From positions 186,001-250,000 of the forward strand of contig MEDY01000009.1 in NCBI GenBank assembly GCA_001724265.1: 64,000 nt of DNA. Direction: 5' to 3'. The translations under genes were made by a program, and so were the position numbers. This document shows positions 29,874 to 41,800 of this stretch, in pieces (the stretch's first letter is position 1; each line of letters starts with the position of its first letter). The notes beneath the pieces are model-generated. The model was not told the DNA's origin. It did no database searches and saw only the letters and a program-made list of their open reading frames with translations. The stretch is from Rhizaria sp. SCN 62-66 (lineage: Eukaryota; Rhizaria, unplaced).

Positions 29874-32800
29874 TTAGTTCTGATCAACGTTCTCATCACA
29901 CATGAGGAGGCAGTGCAGTAACATGCTCCTTTGCTCGCGCGTCATGCGCGGCCACATCATGGCACTCATCAACGCCCAACGCCCCGAGCTCGCGGCATTC
30001 CCAGCGGCTCCATGTGCAGTCGCATTTTCGTACTCGGTGCGCAGAGACTTCCCGTCATAGCCACCAAGCCGCAGCTTCACAGCGATGGTGCGCGCACGGG
30101 TGATCTCCGACAAACGTGCTGTCGCGGCAGCGGAAACCGGTTGCAGCCAGGGCTGAAGATCGTGGTAGCGACACGCACATGCACACAGCGCAGATGCAAA
30201 CGATGCGTTGCGTGAGAGGTTGAAGCCTTCCTTATGCGTTGCCTTGCGCAACATCATCTTCGCACTTCTGATCGACGACAACAACAAGTCGTCAACCTCA
30301 CGGCCTGTTAGTAGATACTGCAGCGCTTGTGACAACGCATCACGCAGATTGCGCGGTAGCAATGCAGCACCGAGTGCGCCGACCGCAGCGTCGTTGTCCT
30401 CAACAAGAGCCTTCAAAGCAGAGACTGCAGCAACACTCGGTGGCGTGTCAGTAGGCACCATACCAGCAGCAAAAGAAGGTAACGCAGGCGGTGCAGGAAG
30501 CGCAGCATTCGCGTATGCGCCACTAGCGCGAGCAAGTGCAACAATCTCAGCACTCATTGTAGAGCGTGCAGCCGTGGCAGCCGCACGCGCACGCGACGCG
30601 GCGTGCGCTGCGTTGACGAGGGCGCGCGCTTCAGCGACACAGGCGATTGTGAGCAGCGCCCAGCGCACGAGCGCCTGCGATGCGGCGAGCGGCGACGGGA
30701 GCAGCGAGGGCGCAAGCGGCGGTGCGGCGATAGGCCCCGAGTCGGCGGCACACGTGGACGCTGTGGCAGGCAGCGCGGTGAGCAGCAGAGACGCTGGTGC
30801 AGGGGGAGCGAGCGCGAGGGCGGTGGTAGTGGAGCCGCGGAGCGAGATCAGGCTCAGGCCGGGCGTGGTGAGCGTCAGCACTCGGGTGCGCAGTGGAATG
30901 CTATCGCCATTTGAGATCGCAAACTTGGGCGTAGGCTTGGATTTAGCTTTGCTTGGGACCGCCGCTGCAGTCGAATCACCACACAGAGCGCGGCACTCAG
31001 CAGCCCACTCAGAGAGTCGCTGCCTGTAGCTCGTCAGTGCGATCGCAACATCAGCCGCGCCGACGGCATTCGCGCTGTTGATCGCGACAGTCAACGCGTC
31101 GCCAGAGGAGGTGGAGGAGGTGTTCGCAGACTGGGGAGGCAGGGCGCGCGCGACGGTGAGCGCGAGAAGAGGCAGCGCCCGGCGGCCGAGGTGATCGATC
31201 GACGCTTGCAATTGAGGGCTGAAGCTAACACGTGCGGTTGCAGCCACAGTTGTCGTGCTTTGAACAAGGGTTGTGTTGGCCAACCAGGACACCGTGCTGT
31301 CCTCAGTAGTAGCGGCACCAGATGCAGCTTCCGTCACAGATCCAGAGGAGGGGGCACATACAATGGAGTCGTCAGCATCCGCACCAGCAAGTGTGGGAAC
31401 TGCTTGCACAAAGATGACACGGCGATGCATGATCAGCTCGAAATCAGCCGATTTGTCGCCCGGGTAAAGATTCAACGGCAAATAGCCGGGGGCGGCAACA
31501 TTGAGCTCGGTCACGTGCTCCAGCGGCGGCAGCAGACACGGCGTCTTAAGCGCGATCTTCCTGAACCCCTCCGCAGTGACTTCGCCACCGCAACCCGCAC
31601 CGGGCTTGATGGAGACCGCGATGGGCAGCGACACAGGGGCGCCCGTGGCGGCATCGACCGTGCAGACCCAGCGCGTGACGGTGGCGAGCGGCAGCACGGT
31701 GCGCAGCAGCACGGGCACAGCGCCCAGCCCGCGCGGCCCGCCCCACGGCGGCAGCGCAGTCAGCAGCGCCGTCGCCATCGTCGCGCGGCACGGCAGCACG
31801 ACACCCGAGGTCGGGCAGCGCGAGAACGCCGGCCGCAGCGCCGCGCGCCCGGCGCCGAGCGTGAGCAGGCCGATCGCGGCGGCAGCGGCGCCGTGCGCGC
31901 TGTGCAGCGCCGACACGTGGTCCTCGTTGAGCTCGGCCGAGTTGCGCGGGATGGACGACGGCAGCGGGGCGTAGCGCGCGGCGCGCAGCAGCCGCATCGC
32001 GCCCGGGTCCGCCGTGCCCGAGAGCACGAGCGCGAGCGCGAGGGACGCGCTGGCGACGGCCGCGGCGAGCGTCGTCGAGTCGGCGCCGGGGCCGGACAGG
32101 CGCGCGCGGGGCAGGGGGGGCAGGTGCGTGCGCGCCCACAGCGTCAGCGCGGCGGCGTAGTAGAAGTCGTCGTTGGCGTTCATCCCCGAGTGTGCCTGCG
32201 CGGCCTGCGCGGGCAGCACGCCACGGTGCTGAGCGAGCAGGTCCGCGCGCGTCGGCACGGGCACACGGCACACCCGCGCCCACGCGAGCCAAATGGACGC
32301 GCGCGCACGGGCGTTGGCGCTCCAGAGCGAGCGCTCGTGCGAGCAGCCGGGAAGCGTGGGGAGTGACAATACGAGCGTGTTATTGTTGCCGTGTTCTGTC
32401 GCGCTCAGCTGCTCCCACTCCCACCCGAGGTCGGACTGGGCCGCCGCAGCAGGCTGCAGCTGGCGCGGCTTCAGCAGCGGTGCGCCGGACACCCAGTCGA
32501 CTGCACGCCAGTCCTTGGCGCCAGCGCCAGTGCCGCTGTGAGTCGGCGGGAACAGGCCAGAAGAGCCGATTGCACCGGACCGCGCGTACGGGGACGCAGA
32601 TGCGTTGATTGCACGCACCGCAGCAGCGGCATCAGCGGTGAGTGAAACAGGCTTCGTACTCTCACCCACAGGCCTCGCCTTTGACTCTTCGCTGTCATCA
32701 TCATCGCCGTTGTCAGATGCATCCGCATTATAAGCAGCGTTATCGGCGTCAATATCCTTGGCGTCCTGACGGCGCAGCGCCAGGAGCGCGGAGAGATAGT

Positions 32801-35800
32801 GCGCCAGGAGACGGGCTGCCTTGACGCTGCCAGTGCCGGCGTGCGTCACACCGAGCGCTAGCAGTGCGGCAGAGAGCGACTGCAAATAGAGCTGGCGCGC
32901 GGCATTTGGAGAGAAGCCGGACGACAGCGCAGAGTCAACAGACGAAAGAGTGTCCGCGCACTCAGGCGCACCAGCGAGGCCGTTGTATGACGCAGACAGA
33001 ATTGTGTAGTCGCTGCCATCGTCTTCGAAGGGCGCCGCGATCTCGACGACCGACATCGCCACTGCATCGGGGATCTGCCTGCGCACCCACCGCGCGGTGG
33101 GCTCCACCCACACGCCGGCCCCCGCTTCCTTACTATCGGCGGCAGCGGGGGCGGGTCCGGCAATAAGCGCGCGCGCGAGCACGCGGTGCCACGTCGTCGC
33201 CGCGATGCCCGCGGCCGCGGTGCGAGGGTCCACGGGTGCGCCTACCGTCGCGCGTAGCGCCAGAGCCGCGGGCGCGGGCGCAGTCGCCAGGTGCGCCAGC
33301 GTCAGCGCCAGCAGCGCGGCGGGTGCGGCCACGGTGACGTCGATGGGGGCGCTGGCGTAGGCCGCAGTGGCCGGGGAGGCGGCGCCTGTGGCGATCGCGG
33401 CAGCGGTGGCTGCGGCTGCTGCGGCGTCAGCGTCAGCGCCAGCGCCAACACCCGTGTTAGCGACAGTGTGCGCAGCAGCGTTGGCGTTAAGGCCAGTGCA
33501 CTTGAGCAGCAACGCGCGGAGACCGACTGACCAGGCACCAAGCGTGCGCTGCTGCTGCGCCTGTTGTTGTTGCTGCTTCTGCCGCTGCTTGCGCTGCTGC
33601 TGCGAACGCCCCCGCACCGACAGCGTCGCATCGGAAGCAGCGTCGGACTCGGCGTCATTGTTCGCAGCGTTGGCGCCAGCGACGTCGTCACCCAAGCCGA
33701 GCAGCACGAGCCCGAGGCCGGCGGCCGCGCTCATGGCCATGCCCTCGCGCTCGCGCTGCGAGCCTAGCATGCCGCCGAGCGACGCTGCCGCCGCTGCGGC
33801 CGCTGCGGACACGCCGCCACCGCCGCCGCTGAAGAGCACCGTTGCGCCATTGGCCGAGGCGGAGCCCAGCGGGGCGCGCGCGCCCTGCGCCGTCATGAGC
33901 CTGTGCAGGCAGAGTTCGGCGGCGGGGCCGGAGCCGCGGCCGGCGTAGAGTAGCCCCAGCGCGAAGGGGACGGCGGCGAAGAGCAGCGGGTGGCGCAGCG
34001 TGTCGAGCGCGGCACCCATGGGCAGGCGCTCGGGCGCGCGCAGGTAGATCTGGCGCGCGACGAGCCCGGAGCCGGTGCCGAAGTGCGACGCCGCCAGCGC
34101 GGTGACCGTGGCGGCCAGCGCGATGGGGTCGTTCAGCGGGGCCGCCAGCAGCAGGTCGGACGGAGTGGCGCGCAGGTGGCCGCGAGCGCCGAGGCCCAGC
34201 AGGAAGCCGGCCAGGAAGGCGGGCGACGGCGGGCGTGCGGTCACGTCGCGCATCGCCGAGGCGAAAAGCGCGAGCGAGTGGCGGTGCGCGGCGAGTGCGG
34301 CCAGGTAGCTGCGCAGCAGCACCGACGACGACGGGTGCGGTGCGAGGTTTGTCACGCGCATCGTAGTCGCGGTGGCTGAAGGCGCAGATGTAGGAGCCGT
34401 CGGGCGTGACGCGGCAGCGTCGCTGTCCACAGTATTGGCGGCAAACGAAGGTAGTAAGAGCGACGAGCGGCGACGCTGCTTGCGAGTCACTTGATCATTC
34501 GAAGACTCCGAGTTTTGAGAACTCAGCGCCTTCTGTGCAACAGCCACCGCGGCGCTCGAGTGAGCAAGCTTACTCGCCGCGGCGGCGCAGAGAGCTTCCC
34601 AGCCCGGGGCCGCCCAGTAAGAAACGGCGACGGACCAGCCCTGCAGCAGCGAGGGCACGGCGTCGACCTCACCGGCCGACACGCGCAGGTCGTCCCACTT
34701 GGTGACCTCGCCCGCACCCAGCTGCGGCGTCAGCGCCGAGAGCGCGAACCCGGGGTTCGGCAGCGCAGTCAGCCGCAGCGCGGGCGGCGCGGCCGTGCCC
34801 AGCGTGTAGGCGCCACGGCCCCAGGGCAGCGAGAGCGTGCGCAGTCCGGCCAGGATCACGCGGTCCTTAAGCGCCTTGGCCAGCGTCTCGGCGTCCGTCG
34901 CGGAGGCGCGCGGGACGGTGACCGTGGGCAGCCGTGTCGTTGATAATGAGGCCTCCACGGCCGCCGTCAGCGTCGGGCATAGGCCGTGCGCGCAAGCGCG
35001 GCGCGCGGAGAGCAGGCCCTCCAGGTCGCTCGCGGGGGGCGCGGGCGGCAGCAGCGAGCGCAGCCACAGCCCGCCGGCTGCGGCCGCCGCAGCAGGAGCA
35101 CCAGCGCCGGCGCGAGCGCTGGCGGCCGCGGCGGGCTCGAAGGCGCCGGCGAGCGTCGTGGCGGAGCCGATTGCGACGGCACCAGACGCGCCAGTAGCGG
35201 ACGATGCAGTCGCCGCCGCCGCGGAGGCGAGCGCGGAGGCAGTGGCTTGCGTACCGATGCGGTGGAAGTGCGCGGTCGCAGCGCCCTCCGCCAGCGGCGC
35301 CGAGGCCGCGTACGGGTCCGACGGGTCGGGCAGGCCGAGCATGACGGCGTCGTCGGACACCGCGGGGATGCTGATGCTGCCCGCCGCGTCGCCACTGTAG
35401 GCTGAGAGCGGCGCCGCCGTGGCGAGGAACGGCAGCGCGCGGTCGGTGCGCGCGCGGGCAAAGGCGTCGGCGTGAGCGCCCCACATGAGCGGGTCCGTGA
35501 TGGCCAGCGCGCTCCAGGCGGCTGCGTCGGCCTCGGTGGCGCCCGCGGTGGCGGCATCATCATCAGCGTCGTCGTAGCCCTCCACTTGCTCCAGAGCGTC
35601 ACTGTCGCTGTCAGATTGAGGCTCGTCAGACATGTTCCTGATGGCAACAGTCTTGACGACAACAGCGGAAGCGGAGGTAACAGCTCCGGACTTAGCCTTC
35701 ACAGCGCGGCGACGTGCGGTGCGTATGCGGGTCAAGCGAGACGCTTCCTTCTTCACAGCAGCGACTACAGTCGCAGGGATGCCGTGAGCAGCGAGTTGCT

Positions 35801-38800
35801 CAGCAGCATTCGCAAGCATTGCGGCTGCGGCCGCGCGCGCTGCAGCGCGCGCCTGCGCTGAGCACGCAGCACGGGCAGCGGCAACGGCAGCGGCGGCGGC
35901 AGGCAGCGACGAGTGACGCAGTCGGCGCATGAGGATGTAGTCGAGCCGGCCGGCCAACAGAGCAGGCTCGAACGAAGCCAACGGATCCGCACTACCCCCA
36001 GCCTGCGTAGTATTGGCTCTAGAACTGGGGCTTGCACCGGCGCAGACTGCGAGCGCAGCGGCGGCGGCGGCAGCGACCGGCGGCGGGAGCGCCCCCGCGA
36101 CGTCGGCCGCGGTCAGCCGCTCCGCGACGCACGTGGCCAGCAGCCAGCGCGCGAGCGCGGGGGCCGAGGGGACGAAGCACGTCGCCGTTGCGGGCACGGG
36201 GACAGAGATACAGACCGGTGCCGACGCCGCGGCGACCTGCGCCGTGCTCGCAGCGAGCTGAGCGGGACGCGGCGGCGACAGGGTCGGCGGGGCGATCAGA
36301 ATCGTCGGCGCGACCAGGTCGGCGAGCTCCTCGTCGGTCGGCTTGTACACAGACAGCGACGGGTCGCGGGTCAGTAGCGCGGCGGGCAGCGCGGGCAACG
36401 GCGTGCGCTTCAAGTTAAGCCGGACCGAGGGCGACGCTGTGAGCGCGAGCGAGATCGTGGGCGCGGCCGGCGCGAGTCCGGTGGGCGCAAGGCCGGAGGG
36501 AGCGTGGGGAGCTGCAGCCGAGGCGCCGAACGCGCGGCCGCCGAGGCCCGCAAAAGCGTTACCTTTGCTACTAGTCACAGTGCTCGCGTGTGCAGCAGCT
36601 GCAGCAGCGGCGGGCTGCACGGCTGCCGCGAACATCGTGTTGCCCATCGTGCGCGGCGTCATAGGTCCTGCCGCGTTGTGCGCGCCAAAGGTGAGGGACT
36701 TGCGCTTGCGCGCGCCGAACGCGTTGGCACCAGTGCGCGCGCGCGGTGATGTGAGAGTGCGCGCGCGGGGACTGCCGACCGTCGCATCGTCCGACATCGT
36801 CTGCTTCTGCGAGTTGTCAGTCCCGCTGTTCTGCCCGCCGTCGTCGTTGCGGTCGTCGTCGTCGTCGTCGCACGGCTCGTCCTCCACGCCCACGGTCACT
36901 GCGGGAAGAGACAGGCCGAAGAAATCGAGCTCGTCGCCGTCCTCGTCGTCTTCGACGGCAAGAGCAAACGCGCGTTCGTTGCGCGCGTGCTCCTGCTCAT
37001 CGTCGTCGTCGTCATCTTCCTCGTTGCCTTCCATGATCACGCTTGCGTCCGCACCCGTGACTGCACTGTCCTGCGCCGTAGCGTTGAACGCCGCAGCGGA
37101 GGCCAGCGACACCGCAAGCGGGCCCAGCGCCAGCGCGCGCGCAGCCGCGGCGCCCAGCGCGGCGGCGGCCACAGTGCCGCGCATCCCGGCGCCAGCACGC
37201 ACTGGCGACCCCAGCGCGAGCGGCGACTGCGGCGCCGGGCCGCTCGCAGTGTGTGCGGCGGGCGCGGGCGAGAAGGGCGAGGGCAGAGTGACCGTAAGCG
37301 TGACCGTGGGGCGACCGCGCACGGCTGTGGCGGCGGGAATGGGAAGCAGCTGCGGAGTCGCCGTGACGGCCGGGGACGCGGCGATCGAAGCGCTGCCCAC
37401 GGGTTGAGTCGTGCCTGCGCGGCGGCGCGCGGCCGCTGTCGGCGTCGCCACTACCGCGGGCCGCGGCGACCGCAGCATCACAACGCTGTTGTCACCCGCC
37501 TGATTCTGATTGCTGGCAGCGCAGTGCGCGTGGAAGGACGCGGCCACGGCGGCCGCGGACATCGCGGCGGCGGACGCGGCGGCGGCTGAGGCGGCGGAGG
37601 TCGGCGCCGCGCGCAGCGGTGTAGACGCGGGCAGACCAAAAGGCGAGTGGGGAACCTGGCGCGGCAGCGCGGCGGCGAACACGCCCGCGGACTGCGGCAC
37701 CGCGAGGCCGCCCGCCGCGAGGCCGGAGCCGGAGAGAGTGGAGGCGGCGCCCCCGCTGGCGCGGCGGGCAGTCTGCGCGCTGCCGCGGGCGGGCGCGGGC
37801 GTGAAGAGGAACGGCGTGCCGCCACCCACTGGGCCGCCGCTAAGGCGATGGGAGCCCTGTGCAGAGGGGCCGGCGGCTGAGGCGGGCGTGAAGCCGAAGC
37901 CGGCGCGCTGGCGCGGGGCGGGGGTGAACATGCCTCCCTGCGCCTGACCCGGTGCGTGCGAGTGCGCGAATTCAGAGGCCAATGTCGGCACCGGCCCTGC
38001 GGCGTGAGCGTGAGCGGCGGAGTGACCGTGAACAGCGAGGCGGCCATGGGCGGTCTGCTGCGGTGTGGCCGAGTGCAGGTGCGGGTGCATGAACGACGGC
38101 GACCGGGCGCCCATCGCCGCTGCGTGCATCGCGGCCGCAGTGGCGGCGGCGGCGCCGCGGTGGCCCGCCGGGGTGAGCCCGACTCGCAGCGATGGCGTCG
38201 ACAGCAGCAGGGAGCTGCGGCGACGACGGCGCAGGCTCTGCTGCTGGCGCTGGCCAAACATGGGGCTGTCAAGCGCGTCGATGCCGCTGACGCGACGGGC
38301 CGACTTCGCATGCGCAGCGACGGCGGCATCACGCGTGGCGCTGGTGCTGGCACGCGTGAGAACAGTGCAAGCGAGGGACGCGGCGCGCGCAGTGACGTGG
38401 CCGGCCCAGGTCCACTGCTCCGGCGCGACCGCATTGGCACCATTGGCAGACGCTGCTGCAGTTGCGCGCGCGGTGAGAAATGCGATGTGCAGAGTCTTAC
38501 GCGACAGCGCACAGAGAGGCGACGACACAGGAAAAACTGAGAACAGCGCCAGCCACGGATCCTGACCCTCACTGTACAGCTGAGCGACTTCTAAAGTGTT
38601 TGAAGCGAGATGACCATGAGCGGCGACTGCGGCGCGGTCTCGCGCGCGCAGCCAGTCGTTGAACGCGGCAGCATCCGCGGCAATCGCGGTAGGTGCAGGC
38701 GCGGGCACGTTGGAGCTCACAGTAAGTTCGGTCGCGGCGACCGTGCTGGCGTCCGCGGCGCTGGCAGCAGATGACGGGGCAACCGTAATCGTGAGCGCCG

Positions 38801-41800
38801 CAGTCGTCGCAGACCGGGGCGGGGCAGCGATGGTGCAGTATGACAGGATACGCGGTGGCAGCGGCGGCAGAGGCGCGAGCGGGTGCGGCACCGGCACTGG
38901 ACGGACTGGCAAGTCAGAGTCAGTTGACATAGCAATGTCCGCGAATGAGATCAAAGCGGGCATGTGCGCCTCACCAAGCACAGCACGCAAGACTGAATCA
39001 CTCTCACTCTCAGAAATAGCCTCAGCACTGCTAGATACGGCATCAACCATCGCCGTTGGCTGCGGGGCTTGAGCAGTGTACATGTTAAGCACTGCATACG
39101 TGACCGACCCGCCTTGCAGAGACTGTGAGCACGACAAACCGTGGAGCGCCCCCACGGCACTTAGGCCTGCGTCGTCTAAGTACTCGGCGCACCACCGCTC
39201 CGCCGCAGCAGCCTGCGCAGCATCCGCGCAGTTCAAGCTGTTACTGTAGCACCGTGCACTGAGGCGCAACAGCAGCGGGCGCATCTCACCGGCGAGGCCG
39301 GCGCGGCCAGCGGCCCCGGTGCCGGCGCCAGAGCCCGACGCGGGCGCCGCGGCCCCGAGCAGGCAGTCGTCGTACACGCAGTGCAGCGTCTGCAGCAACA
39401 GCGGGGACAGCGCGCGCAGTAGCGCACGGAGCAGCGGCAGCGACGCGAACGCGCGCGCTGCAGTGGCCTCAGCGAGAGCCAGGCCCGGCGCATCGGCGGC
39501 GGCGGCGGTGGCCGTGGGCTCGCTGAGTGAGAGCGATGACAGAGCGCGGGCGACCGAGGCGAGTGCGTTCGTAGTCGCGGCACGCTGAGCTGCAGCGACG
39601 CTGTTGCGCAGCGCAGCCGCGTTAGCGGGTGTCGTTTTTGCTGCGATGTGCGCGCTTGCGGTGAGCGATGGCAGAGCGCCAGAGTTGCTGGCGGTCGCGT
39701 GGCGAGCTGATGAGAGCAACGCCGACCAAGGTGACATGCCACTCATCTCAGTCGTTACCGATGCGGCTGCAAAGCTATAGCTAGACGTAGAGGTGTGCGA
39801 ATCAGTCGTCAGGTCCGTCCAATCAACTGCCCGCAAGCTAGCGTTGTTGTCACAAACATCATTGCTGAGATATGTCCACTCGCACATCACGTACGCAAGT
39901 CCGGCAATAGCTTCTTGCGGCGTGGCGAGCGCGGTTACAACGGCGGTTAAGCTCTGCGCAGTCGCATCGGCGTCGTTCAAACCGGATGCCACTGCCACAG
40001 TCAAAGCTTCGGCGAAAGCACGCGCGCGCGCAGCGGCGGCAGCGGCGGCGACTGCTGCAGTGCGTACCGCCGCGGCGAGCAGCGGGGGAAGCACTGCGTC
40101 CAGAGCGAAGCCGAGCGTGGCCGCCGAGGGGGTGGTCGCGGCGAGCGCGCTGGTGCCAATGGGGGCGAAGCGGTCGAGAGACAGCTGCAAGCACCCGACG
40201 GTGAGCACTTCTGAGCCGTCCGTCGGAGGGACGGAGACCGCGACCGTGAGCGGCCCGAGGGCGATGCCAGTGCGCGTTGACAGAGCAGGGGGGCGCACTG
40301 CGAGAACATTCAATGTTTGCAACTTGAGTTCGGTGTTGCTGTTAGCCTTGCCAACAGTGAGTGCATTGCCGGATGAAGAGGGATTGCTTGATGCAATGGG
40401 GAGCTCTGGCGACGTAAGCAGCAGCTCACACACCCTGTGCGGACCGTAATACACCCACACCCTCGTCTTGCAAGAAACACGCTCACCAACAATCTTGTTC
40501 TGCAATCCGCTGTCAGTGCTCTGATCAATAGCGTCGTCGCGGACAACGACGCCGAACCAGTGGTCGAACGGCGACGCGCCCGGCCCCGCCCCCGGCGCTA
40601 GCAGCCCGGTGGCCGCCGCGGCCGCCGCGGGGCCCTGCGCGACCGCGGGCCCCGCCAGCGCGGCGGCGGCCGCGAAGGCCGCGGGGCAGGGCAGCGGGAA
40701 CGCGCTGAGAACGCCGGTGAGCGAGAACGCAGGCAGCAGAGTCATGCCGACGCCGCCCTCGGCGCCGTCCGCGGAGTCGCGCGCGGGCGCGGCGGCAAGC
40801 TCGAGCGCGGTGAGACGCTCGAGCAGCGGCTCGTGTAAGACGACGAGGGCGGCGGACGACAGGGAGGAGCTCGCTCCAGCCGCCGCCGTCTCCGCCGCGA
40901 GGTCGCCACCGTCGCCGTCGGCCGGCGCGGCGGCTGCGGCGACCGCGGCGGCGGTGGCGGCGGTGGCGGACGCTGGGTCTGCGCCCGTGCAGAGTGCAAG
41001 GTACTCCGCGAACGTGAGCGGCTGAGGCAGAGGCAGGTCGGTGCGACCACCGGACTCGGCTGATGTTGACTCGGCGAACGCGGACGGGTTGATGCAGTAA
41101 GCCGCGACGTCTGCAAGCGTCGCCGGAGCCTTGGCGCCTGTGACAGCGGATGCGGCAGGGCTCCACAGCGGCAGCGTCAGTGCCGGGGGCGCTACAGCGA
41201 GAAAGACTGTGGGCGCAGACAGCAGCGCACAGTCACTCGCACTAAGATTGACGTCCACACTCTCACTTGTACTCGCACTTGCGCTCGCAATTGCACTGGT
41301 ACTGGCACTCACGCTGTTGTTACCAATCACAAGTTCATCATCATCGTCGCCGTCAAGATCGTCGTCGCCGAGCGTGCCGCGCCAGAGGCACACGAACTGC
41401 ACGTGCGGGCCCAGTCCGCCGCCAAACAGCCTCGCGGCGGGCTCGATCAGCGGGCCCGCGAGCGCGGCCGGCAGCGCCTCCGCGGCGGCCAGCGCAGCGT
41501 CAGCGGCGTCGGCGGCGGCGGCAGTGGCGGCGGCGGTCGTCAGCGCCAGTGATGGCACCGCGCCGTTGCCAGAACCAGCGGTCGCGGCCATGTTACTGCG
41601 CGTGTGGCTGCTGCTGCCGCCGCTGCCGGAGCCGTTCTCGTGCACTGTGGGCAGAGGGGAGCGCGGGGACCCGCCGCCCCGGTGCTGTGCGACACTGTCG
41701 TCGGCCATCGCATTCGCAGAGTGACTGGCGTGGATAACGTTCACAGCGGTTGTGTTGGTTGTGTTGGTGTGTGAGAGTGAATAATCGCCCTTGCGCGCCA